64,000 bases of DNA from an uncultured Clostridia bacterium (GTDB lineage: Bacteria; Bacillota; Clostridia; TANB77; CAG-508). The stretch is from the NCBI GenBank assembly GCA_934168305.1, contig CAKPNF010000005.1:23030-87029 (forward strand). Direction: 5' to 3'. Position 1 is the stretch's first letter. Every line of letters starts with the position of its first letter. This document shows positions 36,330-48,206 of this stretch, in pieces. A program made the position numbers and the translations under genes. A model generated the notes under the pieces. That model saw only the letters and a list, made by a program, of their open reading frames with translations. It was not told the origin of the DNA and did not search any database.

Positions 36330-39300
36330 TCACATTAAAACTTCAACATTAAAAACTCCATTTTCTTCAAGTTTTATTTCTTTTGTCTCAACTCCATTAA
36401 CAACAATTCTTTCAACTCCAGTATTTTTACCATTTGGATTTTTTACAACAATATTATAAAAAGCATTCTTCCACTTATATTTGATGCTATATTCTTTCCA
36501 AGAAGTTGGAATACATGGTTCTATTTTAGCAATACCATTTTCTATTTTTAACCCCAAAATATTTTCAATTCCTGCTTTGTAATACCAACTTGCTGAACCC
36601 GTATACCAAGTCCATCCCCCTCTACCTGCTAAATTGCTTATTCCATAAATATCAGCTGGTATTACATATGGTTCTACTTTATATTTTTTACTACTTTCTT
36701 TTGTTCTTGCATGTTCTATTGGATTTATCATTCTATACAATTCTGTTGCCTTATTTCCAAATCCCAGCATTGATTCCGCTATTATTACCCAAACTGCTGC
36801 ATGTGTGTATTGTCCTCCGTTTTCTCTGACTCCTGGTAAATAAGCTTTTATATATCCAGGATTTAATTTTCCTTTTTCAAATGGTGGGTCTAATAATTTT
36901 ATAATTCCATTTTCTCTATCTATTAAATGATTTTCTAAACTATCCATTGATATATATTTTTTATCATTATCTCCTGCATTTGATATAGCGCTCCAACTCT
37001 GTGATATACTGTCTATTCTACATTCATCGTTTTCCATGCTTCCTAAAGTATTTCCATCATCTGTAAATGCTCTTTTAAACCATCTTCCATCCCAACCATT
37101 TGTATTTAGTGCTTTCTTTAATTGTTGCATTATTAATTTATATTTTTCTATTTTATTTTCAATATCTTCATTTTCATTTTTTATTTTTTGAATTATTTTA
37201 GTAAATCTATCTAATACATTATATAAGAAAAATCCAAGCCATACACTTTCTCCTTTTCCCTTAGATCCCACATTACTAAATCCGTCATTCCAGTCCCCAC
37301 TACCAATTTTAGGTAATCCATTTTCACCAAAATTAATGCTTCTTTCTATTGCTCTTACACAATGTTCATAAATACTTCCTGTTTCTTCTGTACTATCAAA
37401 TTTATCATATTTTTCATTTTCGTTTTCTTCTAATTCTTTTCCAACTAAATACGAAGTTTTCTCTTCTAATATTGAGTAGTCACCTGTAAATTCTATATAT
37501 TCACAAGTTAAATATACTAACCACAATAAATCATCTGAAAATTTTGTTCTTATTCCTCTTCCTGTCTCTTCATGCCACCAATGTTCAACATCACCTTCTA
37601 GAAATTGTTGTTTACTATGCTTTAATATTTGATTTTTTAAAATTTGTGAATCTAAATATTTTAATGCAATCGTGTCTTGTAACTGGTCTCTAAATCCATA
37701 TGCTCCACCTGATTGATAATATCCTGTTCTACTAAATAATCTACTCTGTAATGTTTGATAAATATCCCATCCATTTAATATAATATTCATAGATTCTAGT
37801 GGTGTATATACTTGTAACCTTCCTAAAAATTCGCGCCAATAATTTTTTATATTTTCAAGTTCTTGTTTGCAATTCTGAATTTTGCTATATTTATATGCAA
37901 TATTTTTGCTGTCAATAATTGATTCTTCTGCTCCTAGTAAAAATACAATTTCTTTTTCTGATAGACTGTCTAATTCTACTTCTATTTCATATGCTATACA
38001 TGAATTTTTACCTAAACTATTTTCATTGTTTAAACTTGATTTTTTTAGTGCATCAGGATTTGATATATTTCCATTTCCTAAAAAGAAATCTTTATCACCT
38101 GTATAGCTCTGCATTTTTTCGCTGCTTGATACATAAATAATATCATTTTTAAATTCGGCATTGTATAAGTTTTGTGCACAAATTATATTATTGTTTTTAT
38201 CGTATTTTAAATCAATATATCCATTTGATTTTAGTTCATCTTCTCCTAAAACAGATTTCATATAATATACAATTTTTAATTTTTTTCTATTTAAATTCAT
38301 ATTTTTTAGTTTTAAAATCTGAATTTTTACACTATCTTCTTTTGGAACAAAAACTTCTAACTCCTGTTCTATTCCATCGCTTTTATGGATATATTTTGCA
38401 TACCCAAATCCATAAATTACATTATAGTTTTTGTCATCTGGCATAGGATTTAGTCCGATAGACCAAACTTTTTTGGTGTCTATATCTTTTAGATATATTG
38501 TTTCGGATGGGATATCAAAATCTGGTCTATTTTCCCATGCTGTTATTCTATTTAATCTACAGTTTTTATACCATGTATATCCACCCATATTTTCTGTAAC
38601 TAATGTTCCGAATTTCTTGTTTGCCATTATATGTGACCATACTGTTGGTAGTCTATTTTCTTTATTTATTCTTATTAAATATTCTTTTCCATCTTCTGAA
38701 AATGCTCCATATTCGTTATAATATTTCAATTTTTCTGTATTTTGTAAAATATCTATATTACTAGTATCTTCTTTCTCAATTAATATATTCTTTTGTTCAT
38801 TTTCAATACTTTTATATTTTTCTAAATATTCTTCTTCTAAATCTTTAAGTGCATTTTCTAAACCACCTTTACTACTATCAATAATTACTTTTGAAACGAA
38901 TTCTAATAATTCATAATCTTCTTTACTCATCTCACTTTTAGAGAGTTCAAATATTCCACCTCTTATATTTTTTAAATATGACATTTGACTATTTAAAATT
39001 AATCCTTCAATTTCTTCTTTTACATAATTTTCATAACTATGCTTTTCTTCATCTAATATTACTAACTCGACTTCAAAATTTTTCGTTCTTATAAATTCGT
39101 ATGCTTTTAAAAGCTCTTGTACCACATATGATTCATTTATATTTTTTATTTTTACTAATATTATTGGTATATCTCCTGAAATTCCATATTTCCATAACTC
39201 ACTTTGTTCATATTTTCTTTTTGGTAATTTTTCTAATATTATTTTTTTGCTTGGATTACTAAATATTATATAAGATAATATTTTCTGATAATTTCTTATT

Positions 39301-42300
39301 TGGGTTCCTTTTATTCTTAAATATCTACTTTGTGCTTCTGTTTTAGCTTTTGATAACTCAAATGATTTTTGTACATTTTCTTCTATTTTATATTTTTTTA
39401 TGTTTTCAATTACTCTTTCTTTTTCCTCTCCTACAGAAATAACTAAATTTATAATTGCCTTTTGTTTTGGTTTTATTTTTATAGTTCTTTTTAGTGCAAC
39501 TATAGGTTCTGTAACTAATCCTATTTTTTTAGAAAATGGCTTAGAATTTTTAACCATTTGTGGTATTCCAATATTTCCTCTTCCGCATAAATTTTTCTTC
39601 GTCAATTTCGTATTCTAAATCCCCAATTACTTCATTGGTTGTGGATAAGTTTGCACCCATATACATTTCTTCTTCGTATTCATTTCTTTTTTTCCTTTTT
39701 ACAATTATACTATTTGTATCACTATCAAAATCAAATATTAAAAATAAATTATTAAAGGCTGTGTGTGCATAATCTTGCTCTTTTCTTGAAAGTACAGGCT
39801 CAAAATATGATGTAATTTCTAATATTTCTTCTTCATTTCCTATATTTTCTAATGTTGTCTTTCTTATTTCAACAGGCTCATCTGGTGCTACTATTGTTTC
39901 TATTTTTGTTTTTATGTTATCGTTTATCATTTCTTGTTCTATTTTATCTGGCATAAAACTAATTTGATATTTATTATTTTCTCTTAAATTTGAACTCCAT
40001 ATTTTTTTTGATTTAATGTTTTTTATATTAAAAAATATACCTTGCTGATAATCATCTGTATTCTTAAATCTATTTATAAATTTATTTTTATATATGCTTA
40101 CTCCTTCGCCCTTTTGATTCATTGCTATAAGATAATTTTCATTACTAATCACATTTCCTCTAATTAGTCTTTCATCTATTTTTTTTAATGTATCTTTTAT
40201 ATAATCCTCATAATCTATATATTTAAGTTTTTCTATTTTTTCTTTGTTTTCTTTTGTAATTATTGCTGTTTCTGGCATTCTTTCTTGTAGCAATATATCT
40301 ATTGCACCCATTTCTGGGTTTTTTATAAATCTTTTTTGTAATATATTATCATTAAATAAGTTGTTTATTGATAATAATATTAATCCTTGATGATGTGCCA
40401 TGTAAGTTTTTACTACACTTGATTTTTTTCCTTTTTCTAATCTTTCAGGTGTAAAGTCTATTGATTCATAAAATCCATATTTTCCATATGCTCCATACTG
40501 TTTAATCTTTTCCAAGTTCTCATATACTTCTTTTGGATAGTCTGTTATAGCTAAAATACTTCCATATGGTGCTACAACAAGTTCATCTGCTAGTCCTCTT
40601 TTTAATCCTAACCATGGAATTCCAAATGCTTTATATTGATAATTTGAGTGTAAATCCTTTAAATTAAATGCTGATTCTGATATTCCCCATGGTATTTTTA
40701 ATTTTTTAGCATATTCCATTTGACTCATAATCATAAACTTACAAGATTCATCTAAAAGGCTTCCTTTGTATTTTGGTATATTTATATTTGGCATTAAATA
40801 TTCAAATGCAGTTCCTGACCATGATATTAATCCTTTATATTTTCCTAATGTTGTTAATGTTCTACTTAATGAATTCCAATGTTTTTGTGGTACATCTTTT
40901 TTTGCAATAGCAATTAAACTAGCTTGTCTTGATTCTGATGCTAATAAATCGTAATATGAATTTGTTAATTTATTTTCTTCGATATTAAAACCAATTGAAA
41001 ATATTCGTTGTTCTTCTAAATATAATTGTGAAAAATCTGTATTTCTTATTGTTTTATCTATAATATCCAATAATATTTGTAATTCTGAGGTTTCTGGTTG
41101 TATCTCAGTTAACCATTCTTTTACAACATACAGATATCCTACGAAGTTACCACTATCAACTGTTGATATATATCTAGGAATTAATGGTTCTTTTGTTTCT
41201 ATATTATACCAATTGTATAAATGCCCATTCCATTTTTGTAAGTTGTCAACTGTATAAATTATATTCTTTAGTATTTCTAATGCTTTACTTAAGTCAATAT
41301 ATCCTAAATCATGAGCAGATATAACGGCAAGCATTGATAATCCTATATTAGTTGATGAAGTTCTTTTTACGATTTTATTCTTTCTATCTTCCTGATAGTT
41401 ATCTGGAATTAAATAATTATTTTCTTCATTTAAATATTTATTGAAAAATTCCCATGTTCTTTGTCCTACTTCAAGAATGTTTTCCTGTTCTTTTTTTGTT
41501 AGTATCTCTATTGATTTTTTTTCTTCTTTTTCTTTGCTTATATACCACATTATTGTAGGTGATGCAATCCATAATGCACCTAATAATATTGCTATAATAT
41601 TTTTATTTTGTGAATAAGTTATAAATAATATTATTCCCGCAACTATATTTATAAACATGCTTTTATAATATGATATAAAATCTGTTTTTGATAATTTTTC
41701 TGCTTCTTCTGATGTTGTCCATTCTAGTAAATTTTTGTGAGTAATTAATACTCTATATAATGTTTTTCCGATTGCCTTTAATGATATATATGCTTTATAT
41801 GGCATGCACCCCAGTGAGATTATTGCTCTTAAAAATATTCCTTTTAATCCAGATATTTGTGGTGTGAATGTTTTTTGTTTTTCCTCGCCCTCTCTCTTGG
41901 CTATTAAATAATTAAAAAATTCTAATATATGTGGTATTATCTCTATTAATATTAATACGATGTTAATTCCCAATACACTAGTTTTAAAATTTATTCCTAT
42001 TATATTTATATAAATTAATGCTATTAATATTGAAACTTCAAATAAACTTCTTCTCAAATTGTCAAATATTTTATATTTGGATAATAAATTTAATGGGCTT
42101 TTGTAATTTAGCCAATTTATTATTTGCCAATCTCCTCTAATCCATCTAGATAATCTATTCATAAAGCTTGTATATTTTGTAGGATATCCATCCATCAATA
42201 TTACATCTGATATTAATCCACATCTTAAATAGCATCCTTCTAATAAATCATGACTTAATACTGTATTCTCTGGTATAGCATTTTCCATTATTCTTGAGAA

Positions 42301-44445
42301 TATTTTTATGTTATATATACCCTTTCCTGTAAATATCCCTTCTTTAAAGTTGTCCTGATATATATCTGAAATTGCATTTGTATAACTATCTATACCTCCT
42401 GAACCTGCAAATATTTTGGTAAATAATGTTTTGTAACTTATATCAAGATTTATTCCTACTCTTGGTTGCATTATTCCGTAACCTTCTACTACAATGTTTT
42501 TTTGTTTATCTATTACTGGTTGGTTTAAAATATGAGCCATAGCACCTATTAATTCTTGAGCCGAATTTAAAATTAAATCAGTATCTGCATCTAATGTAAT
42601 AACATATTTAATATTTTCTAATATTTGTTTAGACTGTCCATTTTTTATATTTTCTTGAATTGTATTTATTTTAAATGGATTTTTTTGATGCAATATATAT
42701 TCATTAAATTGATTTAATAATCCTCTCTTTCTTTCCCATCCTAAATAACAGTTTTCTTTTTCGTTCCATTTTCTTTCTCTATATATAAAACTGAAAATAG
42801 GAAAGTTTTCATTAGTATATTTTTTATTTAATTTTTCTACTTGTTTTCTTCCTTCTTTAATTACTTCTTCATCAAATTTTTCTTGTTTTAGGCTACTTTG
42901 TGAACAATCTCCTAATAGTGCAAAATATAAATTTTCAGATTTATTTGCTAAATAATATTTTTCCATACTTTCCATCATTTCTTGCACTTTTTCTTTATTT
43001 TTTAGAATTGTTGGAATTACAACAAATGTAGAATGTTCTTTGTCTATTCCTTTAGAAAAATCCATTTTGGGAATTAATTTTGGTTTTACAGATTTATTTA
43101 AAATATATTGAATTATTTTTATAACTATTTCACTTGATGGTATTATGAATATTGTAAAACTTAATATTGATATTAATTTATTTTTAACTTTTAGATTTAA
43201 TATATAACTTAATGCGACTGATAATAATATACTTAAAATTGTTATTACTAAGATGTATATTTTAGTTTTAGTTTGTTCATTTTTTTCTTTTTTGGTATTA
43301 TATTCTAATTTATCATATAGCTTGTTTATTCCTTTATCTATTAAATAATATCCTATATGTGATTTTTTATTTTTTCCTTCTTTTTCAAAATTTTCTTCTG
43401 ATAATTCCAACATTTTTCTTGCAATATAGATTTCCGATATTTTAGTTTTATTGCTTATTTCTTTTATTTTACTTCTGTAGTATTCTTTTGTTTTATAATC
43501 CATTTCATTATAGATTTGTGCAGGATCTTTTTTTAATATTTCTTCTACTCCATTTATTTTTTCAAATATTTCTAAGAAATTTATTCTTTGTATTTCTTTT
43601 ATGCTTGTTATACTATTTCCCATTAATACTTTGTTTACAGCTATCTCAAAATGTTCTTTTTTTATTATATCAGATACTGTTGTTCCTAATTTTTCTACTA
43701 CTTCTTCTAAAGCATTTAAATACGCATTTGCTTTTTTACCATATCTTTTTAAGATGTATGACATATATTCTATAAATGAGTACTTCATGTTTTGAAATAT
43801 ATTTTTTTCTACTTTTTTAATGTTGTTTTTATATTTTAATTGTGTTTTGTCTTTTCCTTCTACTAATCTTTCTGCTATACTTTCAGCTCTATATTTTTGT
43901 ATTTGACTACTATAAATTTTGCTACAACACTCTGTTATATTTTCTATTATTGCTATTTGTAAAAATATTCCTATATTCCAGATTTCATCCATGCTTAATG
44001 TTTTTTTATTTTGATAACTTTCAAGATAGTCACTTAGATTTTCTTTTTCTATTTTATTATCTGAATATGCTACAATTTCTGAAGCTAGTACATATATTCT
44101 TGCAAATCCTTTATATTCTCCATTTGCTATTCCCACGAAGTTGATATATTTTTTTAATGGCAATTCTTTTTGAATTTGTTTTACAGTTTCTTCTATAATA
44201 TAAAAATTATCTAATAACCATTCACCTGCTGGATGTATATTTATTCCTAGTTTTAAATGTTCGTTTAATAAATTATACACTTCTTCTATTGTTTTAAAGT
44301 TCTCTACTAGACCTGGTATTGGATATGTGTCTTTTTGTGATTTTGTAATTGTATTATGACTTGATGCTATTTTTTCTAAGTGTTTTTGTAGTTGTGTCTT
44401 TTCTAGCATTGTACCCGTAATTTTTAGTTTTTTATTTTCTTTCAA
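36330..44445 (-). pseudogene. NdvB-type cyclic beta-1,2-glucan synthase/GH94 phosphorylase, +1 frameshift at CGG
   Basis: A giant membrane enzyme of about 2,700 residues once joined. 5' part: cytosolic region, membrane helices, GT84 glycosyltransferase (DADTDLILNSAQELIG, HDLLEGCYLRCG, RWIRGDWQI), more helices, a glycoamylase-like domain and the start of the GH94 region. 3' part (from 39605): GH94 catalytic domain with SGGAYGFRDQLQD and GSGDWNDGFS, ending in the sandwich domain. Zero frame runs to a stop at 39550; skipping the C of CGG (39583-39585) gives KFMGRGNIGIP, matching the family's RF-L/I-GRG. TTG start at 44445 follows AAGGAGTGG; ATG 44481 precedes that site. Makes or breaks beta-1,2-glucans in related proteins. 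Confidence 0.85.
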
Positions 44446-44519
44446 AAAAATTCCACTCCTTGCAAAATATGTTTTATACATATTGTTTGCGAAAGAGTGG
44501 CAATTTATACATTATTTAA

Positions 44520-45500
44520 TTATTCAATTTCATAATCACTATTTATTCTTGGTTGCCTAATTTCTTCAATTTGTCTTTCTTTATATTCTTTTACGGCATC
44601 TATAAATCTTTGTTTATATTTATTATTAACTGTCCAATCATTTTCTTTTTGTTCTTTGGCAGTACTCCAATCAATACCCTTATCTACAACATCTCCAACT
44701 TTTACTAGTACATTATCTTCGTATTTTTCTACTGTATTATTATAACCATATACTGTCTGAAATTTATTATTATAATTCATTATTGCTTCATAAAATGTTG
44801 CTTCTCCTTTATCTATTGTTGCAGTAATAACTCCTTTTTCTATATCTAAATATTTTTTATCTTTATTGTTAACATATTCTTTTCTAAGTATCTTATCATC
44901 ATTTTCTGCTCTATCTTCATATACATATGTAGTTTGTCTTGTTTTATAAAATGATATTTGATCTCTATTTATATTATCATTGTTTTGTTTATTATATTCA
45001 TCAACATATATATCTTTTATATAATTCAATATTTCTTCTTCTGTTTCTAATGATTCTATATCTTTTCTTACATTTTTTATTAATTCGTTATCTTCTTCTT
45101 CTTTTTCCTTTAGTTCTTCTGGGTTTACTTTTATTCCATTAACAAATATGTTTCTATCATCTGGCATATTTTTTATTTTTACATCTTTATCTTTGTTTTT
45201 TACATCAATAGATATTTCATTATTTGATTTTTTTATATCACTATTTTTTTCATTTAATAATGCTGTTGTGCCTACACTAAAAATATTAGTACCTACTAAA
45301 GCTACAATTACAGCACGAATTTTGCTTTTTCTTAATTCTTTTTTTGTTTCCCCTTTTATATATCTTTTTCTTTGTTCTTCTGTCCATGGTTCTTTTCCTT
45401 GTTTTTCTCTTTGTCTTTCTACTTCTCTCATTCTGTTTTTTACTTTTCTTGCAATTCTAACGTTCTTTCCAAAATTATTTCCTTTGTTATTTTCTTTCAT
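44520..45500 (-). CDS. uncharacterised single-pass membrane protein
   Basis: 326 residues: a basic cytosolic N-terminus of about 60 residues rich in Arg/Lys, one membrane helix (IRAVIVALVGTNIFSVGTTALL, about 62-84), then an acidic, polar extracytoplasmic region of about 240 residues with no motif I recognise. A near-consensus promoter and GAGAGGGG ribosome site suggest good expression. It is about 40 bases upstream of the NdvB-type gene on the same strand, so the two may be cotranscribed. Confidence 0.7.
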   Translation of the reverse strand: MKENNKGNNFGKNVRIARKVKNRMREVERQREKQGKEPWTEEQRKRYIKGETKKELRKSKIRAVIVALVGTNIFSVGTTALLNEKNSDIKKSNNEISIDVKNKDKDVKIKNMPDDRNIFVNGIKVNPEELKEKEEEDNELIKNVRKDIESLETEEEILNYIKDIYVDEYNKQNNDNINRDQISFYKTRQTTYVYEDRAENDDKILRKEYVNNKDKKYLDIEKGVITATIDKGEATFYEAIMNYNNKFQTVYGYNNTVEKYEDNVLVKVGDVVDKGIDWSTAKEQKENDWTVNNKYKQRFIDAVKEYKERQIEEIRQPRINSDYEIE

Positions 45501-45579
45501 TTTTTATCCCCTCTCACTATTATTTTTATTATAATAGTATTTTATGTATTAAGGTTTATAAAATATATCCTTCTTTTAC

Positions 45580-45608
45580 ATAATATAATATGTTATTTTA
45601 TTTGTCAA
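45580..45608 (-). promoter_or_regulatory. strong promoter of the 326-residue membrane protein gene
   Basis: Minus strand TTGACA (45603-45608), 17-base spacer, TATTAT (45580-45585). Confidence 0.7.
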
Positions 45609-45659
45609 TCTCCTATATATATTTTTTGTCAAAATTCGATTTTTTTCATATTATATATT

Positions 45660-45689
45660 AAGTAATTAATTACTTGCAAAGTTTATAAT
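45660..45689 (+). promoter_or_regulatory. operator-like palindrome and -10 box of the interrupted gene
   Basis: Perfect 16-base palindrome AAGTAATTAATTACTT (45660-45675) followed by TATAAT (45684-45689). No good sigma-A -35 box is seen at the right distance, so another sigma factor or an activator may be used. Confidence 0.45.
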
Positions 45690-45711
45690 AATTTGAAAGG
45701 ATGTAATTTTT

Positions 45712-45941
45712 ATGGAAATGGATAATAAAAAACCTCATTGCCCAATATTAGATGTTGATGGAGTTATTTCAGGTGGAAAGCAATTTGATTTAGATATAAC
45801 TTTGCCAGAAGATAATAGAGATGTTATTTATGGTGTTATAAAAGATTGCTTTAAAGAGCCTGTACGTGATGCTGTTGTTAAATTGACTGAAATTGTATAT
45901 GATTGTGGTAAAGAAGAAAGAAGACCAATTGGTCATACTTT
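45712..45941 (+). pseudogene. 5' part of a Cys-rich carboxypeptidase-regulatory-like protein gene, cut by the integrative element
   Basis: Encodes MEMDNKKPHCPILDVDG.. through ..RRPIGHT, the first 76 or so residues of a small protein with a transthyretin/carboxypeptidase-regulatory-like fold. The remainder is at 58957-59193. Joining at the TT dinucleotide gives GHT-FTDEEGEFVFGPLCPD in frame, a typical turn of this fold. In the integrated state the frame runs on into the element for 24 residues (LFDRTLSTIFILYL..). The strong GAAAGGATG ribosome site remains, so a truncated protein is probably still made. Confidence 0.85.
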
Positions 45942-45959
45942 ATTTGATAGAACCTTAAG
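45937..45959. other. attL: left end of the integrative element
   Basis: Host GGTCATACT, core TT (45940-45941), then ATTT and the element arm GATAGAACCTTAAG (45946-45959). Confidence 0.8.
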
Positions 45960-46001
45960 TACAATTTTTATTTTATACTTAAAGTTTCACCTAATATATC
46001 T

Positions 46002-46027
46002 GATAAAACCTTAAGTATAATTTTTTA
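46002..46027. repeat. second copy of the att arm inside the left end
   Basis: GATAAAACCTTAAGTATAATTTTTT repeats the attL arm GATAGAACCTTAAGTACAATTTTT directly, 56 bases further in. An inverted CTTAAGTA/TACTTAAAG pair lies between them. Possible accessory integrase site or a terminator for the integrase gene. Confidence 0.55.
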
Positions 46028-46040
46028 GATTAAATTTATT

Positions 46041-47618
46041 TTACTTACTTTCAGTAAACTTAAATTTAATCTTTATCTTTCTTCCCTTAAAATATTCTAT
46101 TCTGTCAATTAACTTTTCTAATAATGCAGGTTCTAGTTCTTCCATATTCAAGCATTCTTCTGCTAACTTTTTTATTTTTCTATAATCTATAATTTTATCA
46201 TTATCTAGCTCTGCTAATTCTTTCTTTAAGCCTTTTAATTTTACATTTAATTTTTCTTTTTTCTGTTGATAAGAATCATAAAATTTTGTAAAATCTTCTA
46301 TTTTAATTATGCCTTCTATTTTGTCAGCATATATTTGCTCAATTTTCTTTTCGATAGAAATTATTTCATTTTCATCTTTTTCTATTTGTCTTTTTATTAA
46401 AGTCTTTTTATTGTTAGAACTTTCTTTAGCTTGCTCATATATACTTGTTAAATCTCCTTTGGAGAAAATAATTTTTGAGCATTCTTCTTTTAATGTTTTC
46501 TCAACTAATGGCAATAATATGCTATTTCTAATTGTTCCATTATCACAGTCAGACCATCTTTCTCCTTTTTTATTACATCTAAAATATTGATGTGTATGTA
46601 TTTCTCCAGATTTAACTTCTCTTTTATGTGTTTTTAAACTTGCTTTTCTGCCACAAACTCCACAATATACAAATTGCTTTATAGGATTATAATTTAATCT
46701 ATTCCTTGATTCTCCACCTTTAGAAAGTTTTTCTTGTACTTGGTTAAATGTTTCTTCATCTATAATAGGTTCGTGTTTATTTTCTACACATATCATTTCA
46801 TTTTTAGGTACTTTTATTCTTGTTTTTACTTTATGATTTACCTTATAACTTTTATGCGAAGTTATTGTTCCTAAATATACCTTTGATTTCAATATAGAGT
46901 AAATTGCTCCCTTTCCCCATTTATGTGAACATTTATTATATCGTTCTGTATCTAAATATGAACTAGGAGCTGGTACACCTTCTTCATTCAAAAGCTCTGC
47001 AATTTTAGGAGTTCCCATTCCATCTAAATATAATTTGTAAATTCTTTTTACAACTTCTGCTGTTTCATCATTTATTAATAAATGATTTCTATTATTTGTA
47101 TCAGTATCTTTTTTATACCCAAATGGAGCATAAGGTGCTAAATATTCTCCCTTTTCTTGTTTTCTCTTCTTGACAGCCCTTATCTTGTTAGATATATCTT
47201 GCGAGTAGTAATCATTAAAACTTAATTTAAAGGTTAAAAAACCTAATCCTTTTGAATCTAATGTATCAACTTGGTCTCCAATAGCAATATACCTTACATG
47301 TAAGCTAGGAAGGTATCTTTCCAGATAATAACCAGTGTCTATATGGTCTCTTCCAAATCTTGATAAATCTTTAGTTATTACACAATTTATTCTTTCTTTG
47401 TCAACATCTTCTTTTAACCTTTTAAAACCTGGTCTATCAAAATTAGTTCCGGTGTACCCATCGTCAACATACTCATCTACTAATTCTAAATCTTCTTTAC
47501 TTTCGATAAAGTTTGTAATAATATCTCTTTGATTTTCAACACTCTCACTCTCTTTATCATCTCCATCTTCCCTTGAAAGTCTAATATACATTCCAACTTT
47601 ATAGGTTCTCTCTATCAT
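46041..47618 (-). CDS. large serine recombinase (integrase of the element)
   Basis: 525 residues. Resolvase domain with nucleophile Ser15 in YIRLSREDGDD and catalytic Arg residues in CVITKDLSRFGRDHIDTGYY; recombinase domain with KRIYKLYLDGMGTPKIAELLNEEG; zinc ribbon starting YCGVCGRKASL (about 318) and ending near RCNKKGERWSDC; a C-terminal coiled coil (about 385-460) and tail. ATG 47618 follows AGGTAGGTG; the longer frame lacks a site. About 80 bases inside attL, the usual position. Excision would need a directionality factor: the 40-residue neighbour is one candidate. Confidence 0.93.
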   Translation of the reverse strand: MIERTYKVGMYIRLSREDGDDKESESVENQRDIITNFIESKEDLELVDEYVDDGYTGTNFDRPGFKRLKEDVDKERINCVITKDLSRFGRDHIDTGYYLERYLPSLHVRYIAIGDQVDTLDSKGLGFLTFKLSFNDYYSQDISNKIRAVKKRKQEKGEYLAPYAPFGYKKDTDTNNRNHLLINDETAEVVKRIYKLYLDGMGTPKIAELLNEEGVPAPSSYLDTERYNKCSHKWGKGAIYSILKSKVYLGTITSHKSYKVNHKVKTRIKVPKNEMICVENKHEPIIDEETFNQVQEKLSKGGESRNRLNYNPIKQFVYCGVCGRKASLKTHKREVKSGEIHTHQYFRCNKKGERWSDCDNGTIRNSILLPLVEKTLKEECSKIIFSKGDLTSIYEQAKESSNNKKTLIKRQIEKDENEIISIEKKIEQIYADKIEGIIKIEDFTKFYDSYQQKKEKLNVKLKGLKKELAELDNDKIIDYRKIKKLAEECLNMEELEPALLEKLIDRIEYFKGRKIKIKFKFTESK

Positions 47619-47716
47619 TATACACCTACCTTTCTTAAAATTTATAGAGAGCAACTATATTCATTTATTGATATATTATTCTAAAATTACCTATATGTAT
47701 ATAGTTACTTTGATTT

Positions 47717-47839
47717 TTATGTGTTTTCTTTGTTATTTTGCTCATTAATTTCTTCTATAAATTTTTCTAAAAGATAGTTTGATAAAATAGTTCTTAAATC
47801 TTGATTACCATACTCTTTTATAATATTTTCATTTTGCAT
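47717..47839 (-). CDS. 40-residue protein upstream of the integrase
   Basis: Starts MQNENIIKEYGNQDL and ends NEQNNKENT. A GGTGG site stands four bases before ATG, and small proteins with this KEYGNxDLRTIL pattern occur beside recombinases in clostridial elements, as far as I recall. Acidic and helical. Function unknown; a recombination directionality factor is a guess. Confidence 0.55.
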   Translation of the reverse strand: MQNENIIKEYGNQDLRTILSNYLLEKFIEEINEQNNKENT

Positions 47840-48206
47840 ATTACCACCGTTTAATAATATTATTGTTCGTGCTGTTTAATGCCGATTTTGTTAATGGTGG
47901 TTGTAATATATTACTTTTTATACTCATTATAATTCGTTCCTTTCATATAGGAACGAGTATTAATGGCGAATGTCAATTTCTACATCAATTTAGTGTGTTA
48001 TTTTTTACGATAGCATAATCACTCGTTGTCCATTTTTTGTCATTCTTATTTTAATTAATATATTTATATTGTTGTTATTTTGTATTCCCTAAAGTACTTC
48101 TCGCAATACTTCTGCTCATTTATCTTTAAGCACAATTTTTTTGTTATTTTTTAGTTCTTGTATCATTTTAGGTTTTAATAAATTAGTAATACAATAAACA
48201 TATATA
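47840..48206. other. non-coding stretch between rep and the 40-residue gene
   Basis: Contains an inverted repeat CGTTCCT..AGGAACG (47935-47955), facing ACCACC/GGTGGT blocks (47844-47910) and a tandem TACTTCT (48098-48117). These are plausible parts of a rolling-circle double-strand origin downstream of rep, but no known nick motif is recognised. Confidence 0.3.
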
